A stretch of 64,000 nt of DNA from Collinsella sp. (GTDB lineage Bacteria; Actinomycetota; Coriobacteriia; Coriobacteriales; Coriobacteriaceae): the NCBI GenBank assembly GCA_031295385.1, contig JAUMOL010000012.1, positions 1 through 64,000 on the forward strand, given 5' to 3'. Position 1 is the first letter of the stretch. The number at the start of each line of letters is the position of its first letter. The translations under genes and the position numbers were made by a program. The notes beneath the pieces are model-generated. The model was given only the letters and a program-made list of their open reading frames with translations, was not told where the DNA came from and did not search any database. This document shows positions 56,837 through 64,000 of this stretch, one piece after another.

Positions 56837-57115
56837 ATGCCGGGAGAGGGTTTTAAGGCGCTTGCCGATCCAACGCGACGGCGCATTTTGGAGTTGCTGC
56901 GCGAGGGCAATTGCACGGCGGGGGAGCTTGCCGAGCATTTCGATATCAGTAAGCCGTCGCTGAGCCATCACTTGGCGACGCTCAAAAACGCCGGGTTGGT
57001 GACCGACGAGCGCCATGGCCAAAACAACGTATACAGCTTAAACACCACCGTCATGCAGGATTTGATTGGCTGGTTTATGGGCTTTACAAACACGGAAGGT
57101 GATAAGGATGAATAA
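56837..57115 (+). CDS. ArsR-family regulator (SdpR-like)
   Basis: 92 residues, winged HTH: FKALADPTRRRILELLREG, SKPSLSHHLATLKNAGLV. No metal-binding Cys cluster. Overlaps the start of the SdpI-like gene by 8 bases. In Bacillus, SdpR represses itself and sdpI until SdpI binds the toxin SdpC. AAAGGAGG before ATG 56837. An AT-rich palindromic sequence upstream (AGATAGTTAGACAAACATCT, 56767-56786) may be the operator. Confidence 0.9.
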   Translation: MPGEGFKALADPTRRRILELLREGNCTAGELAEHFDISKPSLSHHLATLKNAGLVTDERHGQNNVYSLNTTVMQDLIGWFMGFTNTEGDKDE

Positions 57116-57812
57116 CGAAAACAAGGGCATTCACCCCACGGGGGTATCGTCGCGCGTGTGGATTGCGCTGGTCGCTCTGTACGTCGCCAATGTCGTAGTG
57201 CACCTCATGGTGATGCCGAGCTTGCCTGCGCAGATTCCCACGCACTGGGGCGCGAACGGCGCCGTCGACGGTTGGGGTCCTAGCTGGATGGCCTCCGCGC
57301 TCGGCGTGCTGCCTCTGGCGCTTCTCGCAATGTTCTGCGTGGTGCCGCGCATCGACCCCAAAGGTGAGGCATATCGAACCTCGGGCAAGTTCTACCAGGG
57401 CTTCGTAATCGCCTTCACCTTGTTCATGTGCGCCATAAGCTGGCTGGGAGAGCTTACGGTCTGGGGCGTGGTGCCGGCGGTCGGTTCGGTTAACGTGCTG
57501 ATTTCCGGTGTTGTCGGTTTGCTGTTCATCGGCGTAGGCAACTACTTGCCGCGTGTGAAGCAGAACTATACGCTCGGTATCAAGACACCTTGGGCGCTTG
57601 CCGATCCCGAGAACTGGCGCCGTACGCAGCGTTTTGGCGGCGCCTGCTTTATGGTGCTGGGTATTGGCCTGATTGTGATGGGCGTGGCAGGCAGCGTACT
57701 TTCGAGTGAAGTCGTCGCCGCGGTGATTGCGGTTCTGGCGTTTGGTTCGGTCGGAGCCATCTACGTCTACTCGTATCTGCTGTGGCGCAAATCGCAGCGA
57801 GCCGCTCGTTAA
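57108..57812 (+). CDS. SdpI-like immunity membrane protein
   Basis: 234 residues, six or so membrane helices. IPTHWGANGAVDGWG is the SdpI/YhfL-type DUF1648 signature; the later half has YTLGIKTPWALADPENW, the SdpI domain motif. SdpI protects against the SdpC peptide and signals to SdpR. Coupled to the ArsR gene (ATG inside its end). No toxin gene is visible, so it may guard against other strains. Confidence 0.88.
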   Translation: MNNENKGIHPTGVSSRVWIALVALYVANVVVHLMVMPSLPAQIPTHWGANGAVDGWGPSWMASALGVLPLALLAMFCVVPRIDPKGEAYRTSGKFYQGFVIAFTLFMCAISWLGELTVWGVVPAVGSVNVLISGVVGLLFIGVGNYLPRVKQNYTLGIKTPWALADPENWRRTQRFGGACFMVLGIGLIVMGVAGSVLSSEVVAAVIAVLAFGSVGAIYVYSYLLWRKSQRAAR

Positions 57813-57996
57813 GGTTGCGGAAAACTAGCGTACGCAGTTCATAGTATGTTCCGGGGGACTTTTCCCAGGTAGTATTAGGGGGTGTGGGCAACCATGCCCC
57901 TTTTTCGTTACGTTTCAGAGCTGGTTCCCTCATTTCGTTTCCACTAAAGCGAATCAAGAATAGGGAAACAGCAGGTAGAAAGGATAGAACAGACAT

Positions 57997-59676
57997 ATGG
58001 CGGAGTTTATCTACCAGATGTATCAGGCTCGCAAGGCCCATGGCGACAAGGTAATCCTTGACGACGTGACCCTGAGCTTCTACCCCGGTGCCAAGATCGG
58101 CGTCGTGGGTCCCAACGGCATGGGCAAGTCGACCCTGCTCAAGATCATGGCCGGCATCGAGGAGGTCTCCAACGGCGATGCCAGGCTCACCCCCGGCTAC
58201 ACCGTGGGCATCCTGCAGCAGGAGCCGCCGCTCGACGACGACAAGACCGTTATCGAGAACGTGCGCATGGCGTTTGGCGACATGATTGCCAAGGTCGATC
58301 GCTTCAACAAGATCGGCGAGGAGATGTGCGACCCGGACTGCGACATGGACGCCCTCATGGCCGAGATGGGCAAGCTCCAGGACGAGATCGACGCCGCTGA
58401 CGGCTGGGATATCGATTCCAAGCTCGGCCAGGCCATGGACGCCCTGCAGCTGCCCGATTCCGACATGCCGGTCAACGTACTTTCCGGCGGCGAGCGCCGT
58501 CGCGTGGCCCTGTGCAAGCTGCTGCTCGAGGCTCCCGACCTGCTGCTGCTTGACGAGCCCACAAACCACCTAGACGCTGAGTCGATCCTGTGGCTCGAGC
58601 ACTTCCTTCACAACTACCAGGGCGCGGTGCTTGCTGTCACGCACGATCGCTACTTCCTGGATAACGTTGCCGAGTGGATCTGCGAGGTCGACCGCGGCCA
58701 CCTTTATCCCTACAAGGGCAACTACTCCACGTATCTGGAGACCAAGGCCGCCCGTATCGAGGCGCAGGGCAACCGCGATGCCAAGCTTGCCAAGCGCATG
58801 GAGGCCGAGCTCGAGTGGGTACGCAGCTCGCCCAAGGCTCGCCAGGCAAAGAACAAGGCCCGTCTGGCTCGCTACGAGGAGATGGAGGCCGAGGCCCGCG
58901 CAAGTCAGAAGCTCGACTGGACCGACATCCGCATCCCTGTGGGCCCGCGTCTGGGCAACAAGGTGCTCGAGGCCCATCACCTGCACAAGGAATTCGACGG
59001 TCGCGTGCTCATCGACGACCTATCGTTCACCCTGCCGCGCAACGGCATCGTGGGTGTCATCGGCCCCAACGGTGTCGGTAAGACCACGCTGTTCAAGACG
59101 ATTGTGGGTCTTGAGCCGCTGACTTCGGGCGAGCTCGAGGTGGGCGAGACCGTCAAGATCTCCTATGTCGATCAGAACCGTTCCGGCATCGACCCCGATA
59201 AGAACCTATGGGAGGTCGTCTCGGACGGCCTGGACCACATGATGGTGGGCGAGACCGAGGTTCCCAGCCGCGCGTACGTGGCGAGCTTTGGCTTTAAGGG
59301 CCAGGACCAGCAGAAGCGCGCCGGCGTGCTCTCCGGTGGTGAGCGCAACCGTCTGAACCTGGCGCTCACGCTCAAGCAGGGCGGCAACCTGTTGCTCCTC
59401 GACGAGCCCACGAACGACCTCGACGTCGAGACGCTGTCCTCGCTCGAAGCGGCGCTGCTCGAGTTCCCGGGCTGTTCGGTGGTCATTAGCCACGACCGTA
59501 TGTTCCTGGACCGCGTCGCCACGCACATTCTGGCGTGGGAGGGCACCGACGAGAATCCGGGCAACTGGTATTGGTTCGAGGGCAACTTCGAGGCCTATCA
59601 GGCCAACCGCATCGAGCGCCTGGGCGAGGACGCAGCCCAGCCGCATCGTATTCACCGTAAGCTGACGCGCGACTAG
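57997..59676 (+). CDS. ettA: ABC-F translation factor EttA
   Basis: 559 residues, two ATPase domains without membrane part. GPNGMGKST and GPNGVGKTT (Walker A), LSGGERRRVALCKLLL and LSGGERNRLNLALTL (signatures), and the linker with SPKARQAKNKARLARYEEM typical of EttA. Binds the ribosomal E site and gates elongation by ATP/ADP. AGAAAGGAT lies upstream of ATG 57997. Codon use suggests strong expression. Confidence 0.95.
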   Translation: MAEFIYQMYQARKAHGDKVILDDVTLSFYPGAKIGVVGPNGMGKSTLLKIMAGIEEVSNGDARLTPGYTVGILQQEPPLDDDKTVIENVRMAFGDMIAKVDRFNKIGEEMCDPDCDMDALMAEMGKLQDEIDAADGWDIDSKLGQAMDALQLPDSDMPVNVLSGGERRRVALCKLLLEAPDLLLLDEPTNHLDAESILWLEHFLHNYQGAVLAVTHDRYFLDNVAEWICEVDRGHLYPYKGNYSTYLETKAARIEAQGNRDAKLAKRMEAELEWVRSSPKARQAKNKARLARYEEMEAEARASQKLDWTDIRIPVGPRLGNKVLEAHHLHKEFDGRVLIDDLSFTLPRNGIVGVIGPNGVGKTTLFKTIVGLEPLTSGELEVGETVKISYVDQNRSGIDPDKNLWEVVSDGLDHMMVGETEVPSRAYVASFGFKGQDQQKRAGVLSGGERNRLNLALTLKQGGNLLLLDEPTNDLDVETLSSLEAALLEFPGCSVVISHDRMFLDRVATHILAWEGTDENPGNWYWFEGNFEAYQANRIERLGEDAAQPHRIHRKLTRD

Positions 59677-59679
59677 ATC

Positions 59680-59706
59680 GTTACGCGGTTTTCCAAACCG
59701 CGTAAC
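59680..59706 (+). terminator. Hairpin after ettA
   Basis: GTTACGCGGTTT (59680-59691) pairs with AAACCGCGTAAC (59695-59706); no T-run follows. A further palindrome follows at once. Confidence 0.6.
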
Positions 59707-59719
59707 TGCTCGACGCTGC

Positions 59720-59819
59720 GCGGGTCGCAAGCACCCCATCTTGCCGTTCAAGCCGTCGCTCGCGTACCGAAGTACGCGTCGCTCCTCTTTCACGGCAACC
59801 TGGGGCACTTGCGGCCCGC
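59720..59819. repeat. Long imperfect palindrome
   Basis: Arms 59720-59747 and 59792-59819 match at about 23 of 28 positions, with a GCGTAC/GTACGC cap in the centre. It is of the same type as the palindromes near 1-533 and nrdD, but with more mismatches. Confidence 0.6.
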
Positions 59820-59850
59820 TCGCTGTTGGTTACGCAACATCAACAAATAA

Positions 59851-59886
59851 AAACGGCTCAAATCCTGATTTGGATTTGAGCCGTTT
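59851..59886. terminator. Bidirectional terminator
   Basis: AAACGGCTCAAATCC (59851-59865) pairs with GGATTTGAGCCGTTT (59872-59886). It serves the convergent gene that ends at 59891. Confidence 0.85.
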
Positions 59887-59890
59887 GTCG

Positions 59891-61198
59891 TTACTGCTCG
59901 GGTTCTTCGACTTTATCGATGGCCCAGGTGGATCCGAGGCCACCGGTGGTATTGCGGCGGATGCGCACGGTGACTTCGTGGCGCTCGCCGGCCTGCGTGT
60001 AGCGCAGGGGGAAGCTTGCGCGGTTTCGCGCGACCTCGATGGTACCGCGCTCGCGGGCGATCCAGTAGTACTCGCCGACGATGCCGAGGGTGTCGGCGCC
60101 GTAGGGGAGATAGGTTGACAGCTGGTGCAGAAGCGGGCCGGGGCAGAAGATCTCGGTTGTGAAATCGACGGGGAAGTCCTTGGGGATGGCGGGCGCTGCA
60201 GGTGCGGGGGTTGGGGCTGCTGCGGGTGCCGAAGCCGGTGCCGGTGCGGGAATTTGGTCGCAAGCAGCGGTGGGCACGGACTCGATGACGGGTGCGGACT
60301 CCGGCGTCGCTTCCGGCCTGGTCGTGGAATCTGCGGGCTCCACGGTGACGGGCGCGTCCGCAGCTGCAGTTTCAACCTCAACCTGCGTCGCGTTCTCGTT
60401 CTCGACGCTCGGCTTTGCCTCGATGGGCGTGGATGCCATGGTGGTGATGCCGGCGTTGGCGTTCTCGGGATCATAGACGACCGTGAGCGAGATGGCGGGC
60501 TGCGGCGTCTCGGGCTCCGGCGCCGACTCGGTAGCGCCTTGATCGGCGGGCTCGTCGGACTGATCGTCCTCAGCCTCGTCGCCAAAGACATCGCTGTTTT
60601 GGAACGCAGGCGTCTCAGGCTGGTCAGCGGCTTCTTCGGTTGTCGACTTGGGAGCCTCGTCGAGCTCCGCAGTGGCTTCCTGCTCGGATATGACTTTGGA
60701 ATCGGTCGTGGCGGCGATTTCGGTTTCGGCTTCTGCTGTTACCTCAATAGCGACTTCGATCTCTGCCTCGGGCTCGGGTTCCGGCGCGGCTTCAACCATG
60801 GCTTCGGGCTCGGGACGCTTAACGTGCTTAGGGCGCACGGCCTTGAGGTCCTTCTCGCCGCGCTTTTTCTTTTTGTAGGACTGCTTGGCTCCCTTGGCTG
60901 CCTTGGGCTTGTCCTCGCCCTTGGCAAGGGCGGCATCCCAGGTATCGTTGGCGATGACGGTAGCATACAGGCGACCGCCCTTAAAGACGGTCAGTCTAAT
61001 GCAGTCGTCGAGCTCCTCGAGCAGCTCGCGCGTGGACTCGAAGCCCAGGTCATAAGCGGTCATGTCGCCGGCGGCGAGCGCCTCCTCGACCTGCGTCATA
61101 AACGTTTGCTTGCCGCACCCAATCGCATCGCGCAGCAGGCGATACAGATAGATGTGGTTGCCCAGCGATAGCGTGGGCCTAACTATTGTCTTGCTCAT
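59891..61198 (-). CDS. Possible OST-HTH/LOTUS-like protein with acidic linker
   Basis: 435 residues in three parts. Residues 1-95 (RPTLSLGNHIYLYRLLRD, YDLGFESTRELLEELDDCI, RLTVFKGGRLYATV) recall the OST-HTH/LOTUS winged helix that binds RNA. Residues 100-330 are a basic patch (YKKKKRG) followed by a long Glu/Ala/Pro/Thr linker. Residues 335-435 form a second compact domain (FCPGPLLHQLSTYLPYGADT, EVTVRIRRNTTGGLG) of unknown family. GAGGAGA before ATG 61198. Function unknown; an RNA-binding role is inferred from the first domain. Confidence 0.6.
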   Translation of the reverse strand: MSKTIVRPTLSLGNHIYLYRLLRDAIGCGKQTFMTQVEEALAAGDMTAYDLGFESTRELLEELDDCIRLTVFKGGRLYATVIANDTWDAALAKGEDKPKAAKGAKQSYKKKKRGEKDLKAVRPKHVKRPEPEAMVEAAPEPEPEAEIEVAIEVTAEAETEIAATTDSKVISEQEATAELDEAPKSTTEEAADQPETPAFQNSDVFGDEAEDDQSDEPADQGATESAPEPETPQPAISLTVVYDPENANAGITTMASTPIEAKPSVENENATQVEVETAAADAPVTVEPADSTTRPEATPESAPVIESVPTAACDQIPAPAPASAPAAAPTPAPAAPAIPKDFPVDFTTEIFCPGPLLHQLSTYLPYGADTLGIVGEYYWIARERGTIEVARNRASFPLRYTQAGERHEVTVRIRRNTTGGLGSTWAIDKVEEPEQ

Positions 61199-61338
61199 GG
61201 CAAATCTCCTCTTTACACATGTAAAGCATCTTACCATCGCATAGCGTTCGCCATGGCGGCGCCCAAGGCAAACGGGCGCGAACCGTTGTCGATTCGCGCC
61301 CGTTGTACAGGTCGGTTATCTATGAGAGGCAAATGTGC

Positions 61339-62301
61339 TTAGTTGCCCGATGCCGTGCCTTGGCTCGAGTTGTCAGATGCCGTGCCGGACGCGGTTCCGC
61401 TCGAGCTGTTCGAGCTGTTGGCGTTGCTGCTGTCTGCTGTGCCCGTTCCCGAAGCGGTGTCGCTCGTCTGGCCGCCCGTGCTTGGCTGCGAACCGTCAGT
61501 CGTTTGGCTTGAGTCGGTCGTGCCGGATGGCGTGCCACTGTTGGCCGTAGAGGAATCGGTGCCCTGCGATTGGTCTTGGGTGTTCGAGGACGAATTGGCA
61601 GAGGTGGAACTGTCTTGCGTGTCGTCCGTTTGCGTCTGCTGATCTTGAGACCGGGTGTTGTCATTTGCATCGCTCTCGCTCGTGCGCGACGAAAGGATTG
61701 GCTCGGGGCGCTCGCCCAGACCCTCACCGGCGGTGGTGATAAGGATGGCGCCGGCGCAGGCGATGACCGCGACGATGGCGATGGCGATCGAGAAGATGAT
61801 GACCTTCTTTTGCGTCTGGCTGCGCTCTGCCGCCGCCTTGGCGCGCAGGCTGTTGGGGGCGACACGCGCCGTGGTCGCGCGTCCCGCAACCTGGCGCATC
61901 TCCTGCGTGGTCGCGGCGCCACCTAGGTGCTCCTCGGCATCAAACTCAACGGGCTTATAGGCGCCGGCGGGGTAGTCGACGTCGGCGTGCGTACCTTTGA
62001 GGGCTTTGGCGCTGGCAGAGATAAAGTGGCGGTAGACCTGCGAGGACACAACGGTGATGACCGAGCTCACGGCGGCGCCAATTACTGAACCCGCGATACC
62101 GATCTTGGAGGCAAGTGCAACGCTCGTGGCGGCAGCTGCGGCGCCGGCGATGATCTGGGGAATGGAAATGTCGTCAAACAGGCCCTTTTTGGGCGCGATG
62201 GCCATGGTCTGTCCGATGGAATGGTTCTCGTGCACGCCGTTGTTGAGCGATGCCGGCGTCATGACGCGCGTGCGCGGCGCGTCGGTGTACTTGGTTGTCA
62301 T
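61339..62301 (-). CDS. Ser/Thr-rich membrane protein
   Basis: 320 residues. A membrane-associated region (IAGAAAAATSVALASKIG, GAAVSSVITVVSS), a linker, a helix (VIIFSIAIAIVAVIACAGAI, about residues 175-195), then a tail of about 110 residues made nearly all of Ser, Thr, Gly, Asn, Gln and Asp. The tail is probably outside the cell. No family recognised. GGGAGGACC before ATG 62301. It may be surface-exposed or glycosylated. Confidence 0.7.
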   Translation of the reverse strand: MTTKYTDAPRTRVMTPASLNNGVHENHSIGQTMAIAPKKGLFDDISIPQIIAGAAAAATSVALASKIGIAGSVIGAAVSSVITVVSSQVYRHFISASAKALKGTHADVDYPAGAYKPVEFDAEEHLGGAATTQEMRQVAGRATTARVAPNSLRAKAAAERSQTQKKVIIFSIAIAIVAVIACAGAILITTAGEGLGERPEPILSSRTSESDANDNTRSQDQQTQTDDTQDSSTSANSSSNTQDQSQGTDSSTANSGTPSGTTDSSQTTDGSQPSTGGQTSDTASGTGTADSSNANSSNSSSGTASGTASDNSSQGTASGN

Positions 62302-62477
62302 ACGGGGTCCTCCCGGTGTAAATCTGCTTCGTTTCGTGTAGCCATCAGGGTACCCACCAGATGTGAATCGTACGTGACATTTAACAGATACCATCAACTC
62401 ATCAAGGGGGGGCTTGCTGTCTTTGGTGCAATAGCTTGATGCTAAACTGGATTTACGATTGCGAGGTGGTTTACGTG

Positions 62478-62717
62478 ATGTACCCATATATGACATTCGA
62501 AGACGGTACCGAGGTCGTTCATTCTGACCTGATAACAGATGGGGACATCGAAAAGGTTATCGTGCATTTTGAACGACCGACGGCAGAGGGCTTCGACTCC
62601 GCTCGTTGTGAGTTGCCTTCCTGTTCGTGGACTGACTGGGAAGGGCATTTTACTCAGAGTGAAAAACGAGCTTTCGAAGAGTGTTTGAGCAAATCACTTA
62701 GATTAGTTCGAGTTTAG
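62478..62717 (+). CDS. Small protein of unknown function
   Basis: 79 residues: MYPYMTFEDGTEVVHSDLI, then VIVHFERPTAEGFDSARCEL and WEGHFTQSEKRAFEECL. GAGGTGG precedes ATG 62478 by 8 bases; an in-frame TTG at 62436 has no site. I have a vague sense of similar short proteins in gut anaerobes but no name. Its base composition and codon use (more A/T) differ from genes to the left. Confidence 0.55.
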   Translation: MYPYMTFEDGTEVVHSDLITDGDIEKVIVHFERPTAEGFDSARCELPSCSWTDWEGHFTQSEKRAFEECLSKSLRLVRV

Positions 62718-62796
62718 TTCGAATATAGAAGCCGAATGAGATGACCTAAAGCGTATGCATTTTTAGTATTAGATGCGTATGAAATGGAGGATGTGA

Positions 62797-63078
62797 ATGG
62801 ATGAGCTAATAGACTTTAAAAAACGATTTCTCAAGAATGGCGGGCTGGTTTCAATTCCAAAAAAGGAAAGCTATAAAAGAATCATGCTGCTATGGGCCGT
62901 CTCTTTCTTTGAATTAAATACAAGTTATACGGAGCTTCAGGTTAATCGTGTGCTGTCACAGCTCTATCCTGATTATGCCGTGTTGAGGCGGTACTTGGTT
63001 GATTATGGATTCCTATTAAGGGATGAACGAGGCCTGAAATACGAGGTTAATCGTGATGTTCACGGTATTGAGAGCTAG
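62797..63078 (+). CDS. DUF2087-domain protein
   Basis: 93 residues. VNRVLSQLYPDYAVLRRYLV and LLRDERGLKYEV match DUF2087, a short wHTH-like domain of regulators. GGAGG before ATG 62797. It overlaps the start of the next gene by 23 bases, so the pair is coupled and it may control the transporter. AT-rich. Confidence 0.78.
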   Translation: MDELIDFKKRFLKNGGLVSIPKKESYKRIMLLWAVSFFELNTSYTELQVNRVLSQLYPDYAVLRRYLVDYGFLLRDERGLKYEVNRDVHGIES

Positions 63079-64000
63079 CCATCCGGTTCGGGTCCTATAT
63101 ATTGCTAGAGGGATAAGCGAAATAGGCAATTGGTGTGCGAATATTGCTTTGCCAATGCTGATTTACGAGGTAACTCACGATGTTTCTGCAACTGCTTTGA
63201 TGGTCTGCTGCAGATTTGCCCCCTCTCTGTTTTCAGTTGCGCTCGCGCAGCTGCCTCAGAAGATGGGTATCGGGACGCTGCAGGCCATGAGATTGGCAGA
63301 CTTAATTCGCGCGGGATTATTCGTTTGCTATATTTTTGTTGATAGTAAATGGAGTATGTTTGCTATTACGTGCGCGGTATCGCTTTGCCGAACGGTTGAA
63401 ATGCCCTGCTTTTACTCGTTGTTAAGAGCCAATACGAATAGTATCAATCGCGACGTAATTAATAATTCGTTTGGGTTTCTGCAGAATTTGATGATGGTTC
63501 TGGGGCCAGTTGCCGGCGGTTTTGTTGTCGCTCAATTTGGGGCGGAGGCTGTTCTTGCATTAGACGCGCTTTCTTTTGCCGCGTCGTTCTGGTTGCTGCG
63601 AGATGTTCCGTCGGTTATCGAGGTTAATGATAAAGAGGGGATAAGCAAAAATGAAAAAAACAGGACTGCATTTAGTGATCTTAGCGCGAAGCACTTGGCA
63701 ATTGGTTTCCTATTAATCGATATTTCTAGTGGCGTGGCATTCGGCTCTCTGAATTCTCTTTTGCCAGCTATAGCGCAATTGCAATTTGACTCGTCATCGA
63801 TACAATACGGATTCCTTCAGAGTAGTCTTACAATCGGACTGTTGTTCGGAAATACAATATATGGTCGTTTAATCAGTGGTTCCGATTGCGTTAAATCATA
63901 TTGTTTTGTGACGTATCTTGCGCTCGGTGCGTATCTGGCGTTTGGCTATCGCTATGCGTCTGGGATATCGTTTATTTTCCTTTTTATCGTCGGTGCCGGA
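63056..64000 (+). CDS. MFS transporter (partial, runs off the window)
   Basis: 315 codons are open to the end of the window, without a stop. Translation from ATG 63056: MFTVLRASHPVRVLYIARG, then ISEIGNWCANIALPMLIYEV and later LMMVLGPVAGGFVVAQFGAE. It resembles the MFS_3 enterobactin-exporter/macrolide-efflux group, with multiple helices. GAGG (63043-63046) precedes the ATG. AT-rich, with rare-type codons (ATA, AGA, TTA), unlike most genes here. Coupled to the DUF2087 gene. Confidence 0.85.
   Translation, partial: MFTVLRASHPVRVLYIARGISEIGNWCANIALPMLIYEVTHDVSATALMVCCRFAPSLFSVALAQLPQKMGIGTLQAMRLADLIRAGLFVCYIFVDSKWSMFAITCAVSLCRTVEMPCFYSLLRANTNSINRDVINNSFGFLQNLMMVLGPVAGGFVVAQFGAEAVLALDALSFAASFWLLRDVPSVIEVNDKEGISKNEKNRTAFSDLSAKHLAIGFLLIDISSGVAFGSLNSLLPAIAQLQFDSSSIQYGFLQSSLTIGLLFGNTIYGRLISGSDCVKSYCFVTYLALGAYLAFGYRYASGISFIFLFIVGAG

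Noticed and set aside
63130..63342. 70-codon frame in the MFS region
   Set aside because: It lies inside the larger MFS reading frame in another phase and has no ribosome site.

Overview
The window is about 60% GC with dense short operons and strong Shine-Dalgarno (SD) sites. It carries an oxygen-sensitive (class III) ribonucleotide reductase, ferredoxin-type and flavodoxin redox proteins, and no respiratory chain genes. Protein style and the fructoselysine operon point to an anaerobic gut actinomycete of the Coriobacteriia, probably Collinsella-like. That placement is inference; no rRNA gene is present to confirm it.

Layout. 1-677: the tail of a cut gene, then two long nested palindromes. 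678-4880: tRNA-Leu, a SpoIIE-type phosphatase with a fused STAS/kinase protein (partner-switching control), then a tRNA Gly-Cys-Gly / Gly-Val region with a duplicated tRNA 3' end. 5037-12120: phosphopantetheinyl transferase, TetR regulator, then thiolase, Zn-ribbon/OB protein, acyl carrier protein, phosphotransacylase, butyrate-type kinase and an MFS transporter. This looks like a self-contained acyl-ACP pathway ending in an acyl phosphate and ATP. 12522-17761: NrdR box, nrdD, nrdG, then folE, an HD protein and folB. 17768-25182: peptidases, an FKBP next to an orphan UreE, a Fur-family regulator, RNase H and a LysR regulator. 25243-26765: metY with a Cys/Met-rich leader peptide. 27078-40889: a secreted protein, dehydrogenases, endonuclease IV, an amino-acid ABC transporter, flavodoxin/DUF3793, a metal-binding HMA protein and a Y-family polymerase. 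41088-42782: pgi.

42924-45795 (minus strand) is a three-gene module of unknown role: a protein of no known family, a ClpP-like serine protease, and a VirD4/TraG-type ATPase that has lost its membrane anchor. No relaxase, integrase or secretion channel accompanies it. 46287-47892: two HAD phosphatases. 48004-54783: a fructoselysine-type (frl) operon with a YfcC transporter and an unusual amidohydrolase. 54828-55057: a 230-base element with 31-base inverted ends. 55063-62301: TatD, TcdA, an SdpR/SdpI pair, EttA, a possible LOTUS-domain protein and a Ser/Thr-rich membrane protein. 62478-64000: an AT-richer stretch with a small protein, a DUF2087 regulator and an MFS transporter that runs off the end.

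The two best candidates for something undescribed are the ACP-linked acyl pathway (5037-12120) and the ClpP/VirD4 module (42924-45795). A third theme is RNA or DNA structure: at least six long nested palindromes of unrelated sequence lie between genes, and two small hairpins (30951-31013 and 32132-32194) keep pairing while changing sequence.
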